Part shown: positions 24,024 to 34,328 of the stretch, one piece after another
How positions within the stretch are numbered: the first letter of the stretch is position 1
How the letters are laid out: each line of letters begins with the position of its first letter
NCBI GenBank assembly: GCA_023897205.1
Contig: JAHWDD010000006.1
Span: forward strand, 4,402,001 to 4,466,000
Length of the DNA: 64,000 bases
Origin: Exophiala sp. HKRS030
Taxonomy: Eukaryota; Ascomycota; Eurotiomycetes; Chaetothyriales; Herpotrichiellaceae
Direction: 5' to 3'
Notes under the pieces: generated by a model
Seen by the model: only the letters and a program-made list of their open reading frames with translations
Told to the model about the DNA's origin: nothing
The model's database searches: none
Made by a program: the position numbers and the translations under genes

Positions 24024-25498
24024 ATGAGTCGAGCCAAATCTCTGGTCAAAGCCGTCGTCGGTTTTCGCTTGAGTCCAGATGCCAGGGCACGCGCTATGAA
24101 GGACACGACTTGGGCTGATGTAAGGGTCTCCTCCTCTCAACTTGTTCCTGCTGGTGGAAAGGCGTGCTGACATTCGCACGGCACCAGGGTCTTCGGGGCA
24201 TTGCGTCTGTCTTCGTCGTCGCCTCGCATCTCACTCTGTGTTATGCACGGAGCATCATTCCTCCCTGCTGCGGGCCAGACAACACAACTTCACGTCTGTT
24301 CCAACGTCCGATATTACGTCTGGTCGCGAGTGGCCATTCGTGGGTCGCCGTCTTCTTCATTCTGATGGGGTTTGTGAATTCCTTGAAGCCTCTTTCGCTC
24401 GCCCGGTCCGGTCAAAACGACCAAGCGCTGGCGAAGCTCGCCTCTTCCTTCTTCGGTCGCATCTGTCGTCTTGTGATCCCTGCCACCGTGGCGACTGTCA
24501 TCAGTTGCCTGATCTGCAACTTGGGCCTCTATCAGGTTTCGCAGGATAGTGATGCTTATTGGTTGAAAGTTCACACCCCGTTCATGAGCGCTACTTGGAC
24601 GCAAGCACTGAAGGACTTGTTGGCTGCCTTGCAAGCGACATGGTTGTTCGGATACCATAATCCGTATGATCAACCCCAGTGGGCTTTGGTGTATTTGTTG
24701 CAAGGCAGCATTATGATCATAGGTGTATTGTTCTTGACGATTAACATGACACCATACTGGAGAAGCGTCACTCTGGGCTCCCTTGTGCTATGGTCCATGA
24801 ACTGGAGCCATGCCATAGGCGACCCATGGACCGGTGTCTGTTGTTTCATTGGCATCATTCTAGGCGAATTCAGCCTCACAAGCGTCCCACAATCGCTGGC
24901 AGACATATCACCACTCCTCACTCCCGTACTATCCTTGATAGCCTTAGTTTTCATGTCCTTTCCAGGCTCATACGCGCACGCAGCACCATGGTCAAGGCGA
25001 CTGGAAATCTTCGGCACGCGGTATCTCGGCGTCGACCTAGGCGGATCCGTAGACAGGTTCTACGGCTCTCTAGGCGGCATACTTCTGGCATTCGCCATCC
25101 TGATCTCGCCTCACACGCGCTGGGCTCTGAGCCGCCCGCCTCTACTCTGGCTCGGCAAGGTCAGCTTCGCCATCTACCTGCTACACGGCATCATGATGCG
25201 GACAATCTTCGCCTGGGTATTGCATCTGGGACACCCGCTCCAACTGTTCGACGACCTGATCCTGGATGGGGCGCAATATGAGGAAGAACGCTACCCTGTC
25301 CCCGGCCCGCTTCAATGCGCAGTAGCGACCGTCATCTTCGCCGTTTGCACAGGAGCCACCAGCCATGTTTGGACTATAAAGCTAGAGCCAGTGTTTGCGC
25401 AAATCACTACGAAGCTAGAACGCCTGGTCACTGGGAAATGCAGTTTCGAGATGAGGACAGCGGGGAAAACTACCCTCTTACCACTGCGGAATGACTAA
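24024..25498 (+). CDS. Acyltransferase 3 family membrane protein
   Basis: Exon 1 is 24024-24119, the intron 24120-24187 (GTAAGG..CACCAG) and exon 2 24188-25498, giving 468 residues. Joining the exons yields ADGLRGIASVFVVASHL, the hallmark D-G-x-R-G start of the acyltransferase-3 domain (Pfam Acyl_transf_3). It is followed by GHSWVAVFFILMGF and about ten hydrophobic segments, ending with SFAIYLLHGIMMRTIF. Family members transfer acetyl or other acyl groups to sugars, sterols, peptides or secondary metabolites at membranes. Fungal versions are often annotated hard-surface-induced or O-acetyltransferase proteins. No biosynthetic cluster surrounds the gene, so the acceptor cannot be inferred. Confidence 0.85.
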
Positions 25499-26077
25499 AC
25501 GCCCAGACACGAAATAAACATAAATGAAGTTCAAAATTTTCTGGCTCTCGAACAGATCAAGGAGGTCTAATATCCTTGACATGAATAGAACAAGATCTGA
25601 AGGCAATTGACGAGTCAAAGTTGCTATCATCCGGCAATGACGCCTCAAAGACATGTTCAAGAGGCACTTTCACAGACTTGTTACTATGGCTACAGGTTAC
25701 GTCAAGAAAGGCTCTCCTCACCAGAAGGACAGCGCTTGTTGAGACATCTACGTAGTCGTGCGAATGCGTTGACCCTGAGGTCCTGAATGTAGCCCACTAT
25801 GCAGGTAGATGAATATCTTCCCAGAGGTAGCAACATCCTTGTGAGCATCATAGGATGCGTTGTGGGAGAATGACAGATCCACAAGGTTCTGATTTTGATC
25901 ATCATTCGTATCTGTATTAGTCTGGGATATTCATTCTAATGTCATCACTCGCGGCCGCGCCTTGTTTATTCTGGCATCAGCGTTGAAGCATGACAGCTTT
26001 CAAGCTATACGCCACCAATGTTTTATGATTATGATAGAGTAGCCTGGTCGGCGATCTCAATCTCCCTTCTCTTTTCC
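25499..26077. other. Intergenic, convergent 3' ends
   Basis: No supported gene lies between the acyltransferase and dipeptidyl-peptidase ends. A few short minus frames have no features. Confidence 0.5.
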
Positions 26078-28558
26078 TTATGGCGACGTGGCATTGCTAA
26101 CGCCGGACCAGTAATTGATCCAATTAAAGATCTCGGTGTGCCAGACTAGCGAGTTCTCGCGATTTAGGACCCTATAAAAGAAGACAAGATCGTTGGTTAG
26201 CTTGAGATCGCAATAAATACACTTCTGGTCGCGTTGTATTGGCAGCTAGTAACTTGGGCAGGAGAAAGGTCCACTCACCAATGGTTTTCATCTGGGAAGT
26301 TCAAGAAGCGACTCGGCACACCACGCTCCTGGAGGATGTTGAACAGCAACAAACCCTCAGAGACGGGGAGACGGAAGTCCAGATCGTTATGGACGACGAA
26401 ATGGGGAGTTGCCCAGTTGTGGATGTGGTTGAGTGGGTTGAATTTCTCGTAGTTGTCGCGGTTGTCCCAGATTGTACCGTTGAACTGTGAAAGTTGTTGG
26501 TTAGCTTCTCTTGCGTGGTTATCGGGAGCAATGCCTGGGGGCCACAGTGGTACTTACATCGTGTCTCATGAACCATAGCTCCTCGGTGGCATAGTTGCCA
26601 ACGGTGTTGGTGACACCGTCGTGAGTCACAAGAGCCTTGAATTTACGGCCGAGGTCATGACCCTGGATCCAGTTGGTCATGAATCCACCGTATGATGCGC
26701 CAGCTTCAATGCCATTATCGGTGTCGACGTAGGGAAGGTTTGCATCCACATATTCCCACACTGCAACAAGATCCTCGTAGGGATAGCTGCCCCAGTTGTT
26801 TTGAATAGCATCTTGGAAGACTTCACCGAAACTGTTTGAGCCTACTGGATTGGGTGCAACGACAACGTATCCTTGATCTGCCCAGGTTCTGAAGTTCCAT
26901 CTTGTACTCCAACTATTGAAATGAGCCACTTGAGGTCCACCATGAACAATGTATGCAAGCGGGTATTTCTTGCTTGGGTCGAATCCAGTTGGGGTGATAA
27001 CCCAAGCTTGGACTTGAGCAATGCTGCCCTGTGTATAAATCTGTGTGACGTCTTGTGGTCCAAGGCCTGCGAGCTCCTCATCAATCTGATAGGCTCTCAG
27101 GAGATCAGCGACGAGCGTGCCATTAGGTGAGATAATGTACACGTCTCTCGAAGACCAGATCTTGGCATCAGACACCAAGATGTTACCATCAGGTAGTACG
27201 TCAAGGCTGGCAAGGGTCCCATTGCCTGAAATTGCGGTGGGTACAAAGCTTGGTCCTGCGGAGAGTGGGATCTGGAATACCCGATTAGTGCCCTGGTCCG
27301 GAGCACCAACAAAGACCGAAGAGCCATCCAGAGCCCAGGCGATATGGTCAGAACTGCGATCCCAATTTTCGGCGAGGACAGTGATGTTGAAGCCCTCGAC
27401 AGTAATGTCCGCGATATAGACCTTGCTCTTGTCCGATTCATAATAACTAACATCTTGTTGTAGATAGGCGACACGAGTGCTATCTGGGGAGAAGAGGGGT
27501 GCGGATGTGGCACCTTCGGCATTAGGAGGTGTAGAAGGACCGCCAATCGCATTGATTGCAACAGGCTCGCTTGATCTATTGTAAGGTACCAAGTACAGCT
27601 GGGAAGAGGTGAAATTGGCCTCTGGCAGATCAATGTTCTTGGTATTGAACACCACCCATGCGCCGTCTGGAGAGATGTCATATTCGGATGAATCGTCGCC
27701 TACAACACTAGGACTCTCAGCTTTAGTGACGTTTCCGAGGCCAGTCACAAGATTAGTCAGATTCCCGGAGAACGAGAATTGGTCGCCTCCTGTGAGCACA
27801 CCGGAGAAGACGTTCTTCTTGCGCTCTGAGCGCCATACGTCCCAGTGACGAACATAGATTGAATCATAGAATCTTGCACTGCTCAGTGGCTCTTCTGCCA
27901 AGGCCTCATTGTATGCTGTACCGTTCGGATATGCTTCCGCGTTAAAAATGAAATGGACGTCTCCAGATGGCGTGGTAGTGGCCTTGAGGCCAGAGTACGG
28001 TGCTGGAAAGGATGCGACAAGATATCTGGATCAGGGTAAGCGCGAGTTCTTGAGTGTGAAACTGTTCATCATACGCCTGATCAATTGACCCAATGTCGCC
28101 AGCATAGAGGCTGACTCCACCGTCCTCTTCGTCATTGGTACCATTGAGATAAATGATACTGGTAGCGTTGGGACCCACGAAGAGCAGTTCAGAAATACCA
28201 GAGCCATTGAATAGAAGCGAAACTTCACCACTAGTCAAGTTCAAGGTATTCCAGACTGTGGAACTCGCGTGTTCGTCCCAGTCGTATGTCGTGGAAGTGA
28301 AGACACCAATCTCCTATCAAGTAGAGGTCAGCCACAGGGTGTCAAGACGAGGAAGAGAGTACCTACTCCCGAAGGATTGGGAGTTACCACACTCCTTCGT
28401 GGAGCGGCAAGCAATTGCCTGTCGCAGTAGTTAGAAAAAAGTCGTGGCCTTCAGCGATATGACAGAGCCAGTTGCACCACTTACTTCGGAGTGATGGCAT
28501 GAGCGATTGGTAAGGCCGCCAGAGCTGCGACTGCAGCTTTCCGTGTGTTTGTCCTCAT
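26078..28558 (-). CDS. dpp5: Secreted dipeptidyl-peptidase V (S9 prolyl oligopeptidase family)
   Basis: Six exons on the minus strand: 28558-28485, 28418-28367, 28313-28075, 28025-26558, 26484-26279 and 26171-26078. The introns (66, 53, 49, 73 and 107 nt) have GT..AG ends, and the joined frame codes for 710 residues. The first 21 residues are a signal peptide ending AHA. A beta-propeller half with many N-glycosylation sequons follows, then the alpha/beta-hydrolase domain. The nucleophile lies in [11 protein letters not shown] (about residue 565), the Asp in HNDLDFRLP, and the His in DENHW. DPP V releases X-Ala, His-Ser and similar dipeptides extracellularly and is a known antigen or virulence-associated enzyme in Aspergillus and dermatophytes. 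The frame is unbroken. Confidence 0.95.
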
Positions 28559-30144
28559 TTTCAAGCTTCGCCAGAGTCGTAGATGAAGGAAGAGAGACGC
28601 ACAACATTCTGGGGGCATGAGGATCAATAAATCACACGCGATGTCATGCAACATACATGGCACCTAATTGTGGCGGATCATCGAATCCAAACGACATTTT
28701 GTCAACGTCTCCACTTGTTCCTGCGCTCCAGGTCTTGTTGACCGGGATAGCTCTTGTTTGTCCATGCTTCATTCAGTAAGTAGCTGTTGAGTTCCAAGGT
28801 TCCAACCAGGAAGATGCTGGTCACGGGTCAAGAGAGTCACACAGTTACATCAAAACCTCCAAAAAGACGTCAGCGAGGATTGGATGTGGCAAGGGACAAG
28901 ATAGGAATCATGAGAGCAGGTCGGGCAATGGTGCTCCAGAGATTTGCGAGTTCTGCCAGGTACAGAAGGCTGTGTCCAATCAACGAAAGCGGGCATGGTC
29001 GCACAGAGTCAAGATAGTTAGCTCCGAGGTGTATTTGAAGTTATCTTCCGTCGAGAAGTGGGTTGAGGGTGTATGCAAGAACTGAGATGTTGATCTTGAC
29101 ACATGCTCATCGCATGTCACCTATGCCGTCTATGTGGTCGCTATCCATGATGAGATGGCCTTGAGTCTTTCCCAAGGAAGAAGGTGACGTCGGCAGTGGA
29201 CAGATGAACAAGACAATGAATGGTACCAAGACTGAGGGCAAAGCTTTTGTGATTCTTAGTCCCTGTATGCCTTGTCTTGGTGTCTCTTAGCTGTTCTTGG
29301 CTGGGAAGTTGAACGTTGCATTGCAGACGACCAGGGATCATTGGTCGGTGGTGTCAGTAGCTCGGTTGATTGCGAAGTCGTGCAATCGTTGATCTGGATC
29401 TCATCATTGACACGACACGGATAATGATGAAGCTCTGAAATCCATCGAGGAGAGTAGTGCAAAGATGGTGAGTATTGATCATCTGTGGCCTGAGGTTGAT
29501 GACTTGATATTGCTAGGACCGATGGGCGTCGATGAGGGCGAATGGGATGGAACGGAGGAATGCAGCCACAGGCCGGACGGTCGCCAGCCACCCGTCATCT
29601 CATTCAGCCGCCCGCTTCCCGGGCCCGGGAGGCAACTAACTACCTACGGAGTACTTAACTAACTACTAACTAACTAACTAAACAAGACGAGGGCATCAAT
29701 GGCACCCGAGGGGCAGTGGTTGGGCACTTTCAACCACCTATCAAGCACCTAACGAGCCCGGCATGTCACCTGGGGCTAGCTCCCCCCACGCTCCTCCAGC
29801 CATAATAATCATTCAGAGTTCCAGAGACAACGTCCCGTCCTAGGCTGCTGGCCTTGGTAAGCTCTCCACAACTCGCATCTCCCACAGGTGGCGCCGCGCT
29901 CATCAGGCTTATATGCTCGTGTGGCGTTGGATGAACTTCCATCTCCAGAGAAGACTGATTCCCGCCCTCCGTAGGGGAATACCCTGCATGGGTACGCTTT
30001 GGTGCGTTAGGTGTTTATGTCACGTGATAAGCTTGTTAAACCTCCTCAAAAAACGTGGATACAGACTTTGAGACTCATAAAGCAGGGCTATAATTATATA
30101 GCCGAAGGGGTTGTAAGCCCTGCTGACATCGAACGACCCAGAGG
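28559..30144. other. Divergent intergenic region between dpp5 and the DUF218 gene
   Basis: No gene is supported in 1.6 kb. It holds a TACGGAGTA copy (29645-29653) directly followed by a short AACT-type tetranucleotide run (about 29655-29683), a CACGTG site (30021-30026), and the inverted repeats described separately. Confidence 0.5.
30081..30124. repeat. Nested inverted repeats just upstream of the DUF218 start codon
   Basis: Outer arms AGCAGGGCT (30081-30089) and AGCCCTGCT (30116-30124) are perfect 9-bp inverted repeats with a 26-nt loop. Inside, GGCTATA (30086-30092) and TATAGCC (30097-30103) form a 7-bp pair with a 4-nt loop. The arms overlap at 30086-30089, so the two hairpins exclude each other. 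The structure ends 20 nt before the ATG at 30145 and may be a protein-binding site, a TATA region or a leader structure. Confidence 0.5.
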
Positions 30145-30972
30145 ATGGCTCCCCTATCAGCATCGGCAGTCTCCGATGTCAGCACGATAGCCGAATTTCT
30201 CGCATGCTCTCAAGTCACATCCCTAGAGAACTGCACAGCTGTTGATGTACTGGTTTTGTGTGTCAGTGCTATCCTTCCCACCGCAGAACGGGTCTTTTCT
30301 GCACTAGAAGCAAGGCCAGAAGTGGCCAAGACTCTCGTGCTTTGCGGAGGCATTGGGCATTCTACTCCTTTTTTGTACGATGTCGTTGGTCGCAGCAAAT
30401 ATGCCCGACTCGCAGACCAGATACAGGGGCTCTCCGAGGCCAGGGTCATGGAACTCATACTCAAGTCCTTCTACCCGCGACTAAATGAGTTGATAACGTC
30501 TGGTTCTATCAACCTCGTCGTGGAAGACAAGTCTACGAATTGTGGAGCAAACGCATTGGAAACACGAAAGCTCCTCGACCAAGCTTCGATATCATCTCGT
30601 TCATTCATTGTCGTGCAGGACCCAACCATGTCCCTCAGAACACTTGCATCTTTTTCAAAAACATATGCCGATGTCTTGTCGCCGCCGAGCTTTCTTAGCT
30701 TTCCAACTTTCATACCTGTCATGGCTTTGAAGAAATCAGAGGCAAACTCTGATATACACAGCCTCGAATTTGTTGTTCCCGAGATCAACTCGTTGGATTT
30801 ATGGGAACAAGATCGTTTTCTTGACCTTATTCTGGGCGAGATTCCGCGCTTGAGAGATGATGCAAATGGTTACGGTCCCAAAGGAAAAGGTTTCATATCA
30901 CACGTTCATATTAATGAGCGGATCGAAGCAGCGTGGGCACGATTAAGGGCACTATGTGAATCCAAGCGATGA
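30145..30972 (+). CDS. DUF218 (YdcF-like) domain protein
   Basis: Single exon, 275 residues. The pattern VDVLVLCVSAILPTAERVF, then TLVLCGGIGHSTPFLYD, and later VVEDKSTNCGANALETRKLL matches the DUF218/YdcF fold: a glycine-rich loop and a late E-D-x-S-x-N-x-x-x-N-A motif. E. coli YdcF binds SAM and members elsewhere act near envelope polysaccharide metabolism, but the fungal role is not established. There is no signal peptide or membrane segment, so it is probably cytosolic. The ATG at 30145 is the first in the frame and lies just after the inverted repeat at 30081-30124. Confidence 0.8.
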   Translation: MAPLSASAVSDVSTIAEFLACSQVTSLENCTAVDVLVLCVSAILPTAERVFSALEARPEVAKTLVLCGGIGHSTPFLYDVVGRSKYARLADQIQGLSEARVMELILKSFYPRLNELITSGSINLVVEDKSTNCGANALETRKLLDQASISSRSFIVVQDPTMSLRTLASFSKTYADVLSPPSFLSFPTFIPVMALKKSEANSDIHSLEFVVPEINSLDLWEQDRFLDLILGEIPRLRDDANGYGPKGKGFISHVHINERIEAAWARLRALCESKR

Positions 30973-31126
30973 TGCTTTGGCTGCTACAACAGTCTTCAAA
31001 TTTCATGTCATGCGACCAGAAGTCTACCCCTGAGCTATCTCAGCGAAACAGCTAGATAATTACCCTCCAGTCTGTCAAAGTCCGCAACTTAGATGCACAG
31101 TCAATTCCCTTTTCGGTCTTCCAGGA

Positions 31127-31345
31127 TCAATCCCACCAACTCGGATTTCCTCGCCCACTCCTGCCTTCGACCCTGAGCCGCTTATGCAAAAGGCAGTCCT
31201 TCTCAATGCCCGGCAGTGTGCGGTATTTGTGATTAGCACAGGGCTTGTTGTTCTTGGCATATTGGCACTGATAAAGCTGGTCGAGCTGTGCCCCTTTGCA
31301 CCCGTATGTCGGGCAGCGGTGGTGCTGGCGTGTCGTCTCGCACAT
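31127..31345 (-). CDS. Small Cys/His-rich protein (72 aa)
   Basis: The frame from ATG 31345 begins MCETTRQHHRCPTYGCKG and contains regularly spaced Cys residues (MCE, HRC, YGC, YQCQYA, PCANH, KDC). It ends GNPSWWD. The M-C-x-x-T opening and Cys/His pattern resemble small uncharacterised intracellular ascomycete proteins, as with the 80-residue gene at 20055-20396, although the two do not align over their length. No signal peptide is seen. The open frame continues upstream to 31480, but that part is low in information and probably leader. Function unknown; zinc binding is an inference. Confidence 0.5.
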   Translation of the reverse strand: MCETTRQHHRCPTYGCKGAQLDQLYQCQYAKNNKPCANHKYRTLPGIEKDCLLHKRLRVEGRSGRGNPSWWD

Positions 31346-32002
31346 AATTATCGCTGGTATTGAGTCTTGTACGGATAGGTCGAATAGACGGATTAAGGAT
31401 GGTGTTGTTGGAGATGGCCGCGGCCGACTTGATTTGATATAAGATATACTCGTGATGGTAGGAATGAAGTTTTGGGACAATTGATATCAAGTCATTGTTG
31501 AGCAGCAACATTCTTATGGCTAAGGTATATATAGGCCATTGCAAACAGTTGCGGCTGTTGGATGAAAAGAGAGGGCGGACAGATTATTACAACGCTGTCA
31601 ACACTTCCAACCGGAGTGACGACAAAGCGAGTACAAAGCCGAGAAATTGGCAAACAGCCATCCTGCGCCTTCTTATGGAATTAGCGAGCAATTCTAGTGC
31701 GTCCTTTCTCATACTTCACAAGCGTCACTGTCTCAGACAGAGGACGCACAATTCGGGTCACCAGTCTCCTGCATATCTTCATCGCCCTGACAACCTGCGA
31801 CAACCTAGCGGTAGACCGGTAAAGGGATCGATATCATCAGATAACCCGCCATTCTACTCCGACGAACCATCAAATCCTTAGCCGCACCAGTCACACGGAG
31901 ATGAGATATGGTGCTGGACAATCAGTGAAACGGCGACACGGGACGTCGTTCCTTGACAGTCGGCTTTGCACCGAAGGTAAGGAGTTTCATCCTGTCGGGA
32001 TC
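31346..32002. other. Spacer with no supported gene
   Basis: Short frames only. The part nearest 31346 should be the promoter and leader of the 72-residue Cys-rich gene. Confidence 0.4.
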
Positions 32003-32437
32003 TCACAGGGGATGACACGAGGAAGAAGCAAACAACAACCAACAAAGTACTCCAAGCATGAGTGCCAGAACGAAAGAGAAACAGAAAGAACAAGGAAGAA
32101 TGCAGCAACAACAACGACGCAAACGAATGATCTTGCAGGCTATGCAATCTGCGTTTGATTCGTCTTGGTGCCATTCCACTTCCTCTTCTGTAATATAACA
32201 GTGCGTGTGGCACACCCGAAAGTCGTGACGACAAACACCCCCTTCGATGATTCCCTGATCACCGCATTTTCGGGACAAACATGTGCTCCCGTTGGGGTTC
32301 ATGGTCGTTTGCGGGTCTGGGATTCGCAATTGGTCGGATGAGTGCTCACCGAGCCAGGGGGACAAATGCGAAGCAAACTTGAATGTTACGAGGTCTGCCT
32401 CTTCCGCCGGCGTTCTGCCAATCGGGTCTGTAAAACA
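32003..32437 (-). CDS. Unresolved Cys-rich exon, probably part of a small zinc-binding-like protein
   Basis: The open frame is bounded upstream by TTTTACAG, a good acceptor ending at 32438. It reads as protein: EEADLVTFKFASHLSPWLGE, then a Cys/His segment with C-x4-C, HDFRVCHTHC and NADCIACKI spacing. This composition is unlike neighbouring non-coding frames, so I think it is coding. I could not find a convincing first exon upstream. The hydrophobic Cys-rich end (after CKI) may be a membrane tail or read-through into an intron. An ATG at 32301 could instead start a shorter protein of about 99 residues. Boundaries are approximate. Confidence 0.35.
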   Translation of the reverse strand, partial: CFTDPIGRTPAEEADLVTFKFASHLSPWLGEHSSDQLRIPDPQTTMNPNGSTCLSRKCGDQGIIEGGVCRHDFRVCHTHCYITEEEVEWHQDESNADCIACKIIRLRRCCCCILPCSFCFSFVLALMLGVLCWLLFASSSCHPL

Positions 32438-32780
32438 AGCCCGCTTTCTTCATGGAGATAGCAAACAACGTCCAGAATGGATATCAAGTGAAAAGGACCA
32501 TACGGAGGTCGTTGATTACGTGTCTATTCTTTCGTGCCGTAGGTTATTATCGATTAGTAGTCCTCGGAGCGGCTCGTTCCCATGCCCGCCACATCTATGC
32601 CGCGACAAATGAATATCAACCATATCCCTCTATGCCATTCCCGAAGTCGCAGTCATTATCCGACCTCGCTATGAGATCTGTCCCTTTTACACAGACAACA
32701 AACGAAGCTCCCAGCCATCATCATATTAGCACAACAACGGGACATTTGACAGCCAAGAGCCGCACTCCACAATCCCGAAT

Positions 32781-33530
32781 CTAGCTCGCCATCGTTCTGC
32801 GAATTCTTGCCTCCCTTATCCTTTGGATGAATCCTCGGATCCACGTGACCAACTTCTGATTCGTGACCAATGCGCAGATGATGCCAAACGTAGCGAAGAC
32901 ACCCAAGATGACATAGACGGCGACCGGGCCTGCACCGCCACCATTGCTGCCTTCCATGTCGTCTGTTTCTGAGGATGCCGATGACGACAATGTTGACGAG
33001 TGGTTGGTCTGCACGGGTACTTCGTTGGGAATTGTTGTTGTTGTGTATCGTGGCAAGCTTGCGGAGAGAGTTGCAGAAGGTGATAAATCCAGGATGATCG
33101 AGGATGAATTATGTGTCTCTATGGAACTAAGGCTCGGTGAATCTGTTGAGATCACCATTTTGGTCGTAAAGGATACTGTCGATCGAGTTGTGCTCGCGAA
33201 GGTGCAGGTCCATGTTTCGGGTTCGGGAGTCTGATATTGGGCTTCTTCGACTGCTAGACTAGTGGGAGGATCGAGCTTGAACGTCGTAGTAGCGCTCAAG
33301 GAAAGAAACTTTGGATGGATCAATGTTGACAGTCCTTCCGCTGCGACGCTTGAGCTTGAAACTTTGGTCGGTTGGCCGATCTCCAAAGCCTGGGTGCTCG
33401 ACGCTGTACTCCTTTCGGCGGCAGAAGCCATAACCGTCGCGGTCTCGATGTATTTCTCTTGCCACGGTCGTGTCAACAGCGTTGAGCAGCCGATCTCAAG
33501 CATTCTGCTTAGCGCAAGGAAATGGGGCAT
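32781..33530 (-). CDS. Ser/Thr-rich single-pass membrane protein, hypothetical
   Basis: From ATG 33530 the frame gives 249 residues. A long Ser/Thr-rich stretch with N-glycosylation sequons (HNSSS, TNHSS) is followed by a glycine-rich linker (EGSNGGGAG), one clear membrane helix (AVYVILGVFATFGIICALV) and a short basic tail with RIREARIRR. This layout (extracellular O-glycosylatable stalk, one helix, basic cytosolic tail) is that of fungal wall-sensor-like or adhesin-like proteins, but I see no WSC or other named domain. The N-terminus has no ideal signal peptide, so a missed upstream exon is possible; the frame is open to 33659 without an ATG. I am moderately sure it is coding. Confidence 0.45.
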   Translation of the reverse strand: MPHFLALSRMLEIGCSTLLTRPWQEKYIETATVMASAAERSTASSTQALEIGQPTKVSSSSVAAEGLSTLIHPKFLSLSATTTFKLDPPTSLAVEEAQYQTPEPETWTCTFASTTRSTVSFTTKMVISTDSPSLSSIETHNSSSIILDLSPSATLSASLPRYTTTTIPNEVPVQTNHSSTLSSSASSETDDMEGSNGGGAGPVAVYVILGVFATFGIICALVTNQKLVTWIRGFIQRIREARIRRTMAS

Positions 33531-34328
33531 GTCGATCGCCTCGACACAGTGTGCTGCCGGGGTGCCGGTGTGGGTAGGGGATGAAATGAATGAGCGGCAT
33601 GCCCGAGATCCGCAGTCATGGCAGTTTGTTGTGGTGTGGACGGCTGCTTGGTGCGTCAAGATTGAGGGATTTGGTAGGGATGATTTTGGTCGCTCGGTTC
33701 AGCGAGAAGCGTCAGACCTGAGAAGATTGAGGTTTTTGGTCGGCAAAGGACAATCTTGAAATCATGGATTCGATGTGGAATGGAAGCTCAGTGCCTTGTT
33801 GACGAAGGCGCAGCACTATTCCAACAGAGATTGAAACGGGGAGTTGCTGTACTGGCACATTAAATGAGTGATTCAGGCCGAGCAAGAGAGCAGGAAGAAG
33901 TGAAAGGAGCTCGCAGTGTGATCAATTTAGCTCTGATTGGCACTGGACCTCGCCTTTTCACGTGTAGAGAGGAGCTCATGGCCAGGGAAGAGCAGGGAAA
34001 ATTCAGTGAATCTTGATCGGACGCATGCGCAGGTACAGGCGCTAAAAGTGAAGACAAGTCGCACAGGGAATGGAGACACAAAATGATGGTGGGCAAGAGA
34101 TAAAGAGACAAAAGGCAGCACCAGCAGGAGGAGTAAAATCGCGGTGAATGGGGTTCTCGCGAGTTCGTTTCGTCTCACCGAGCACTTCACTATCCGACCC
34201 CTAACTGAATATTCCTCTGACTCGGCGGCTTAGCCTGGGATCTAAACGATAGGCCTGGTCTGCTATTTCGGTGGAGTTTGCTAATTAGGGATGTATTAGA
34301 AATGAAGATGTCGACTTTTGAAGCCATT
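33531..34328. other. Spacer upstream of the Ser/Thr-rich frame
   Basis: No gene is supported. Minus frames at about 33860-34190 are short and lack family features; the region probably includes a promoter and the vps5 3' end. Confidence 0.4.
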
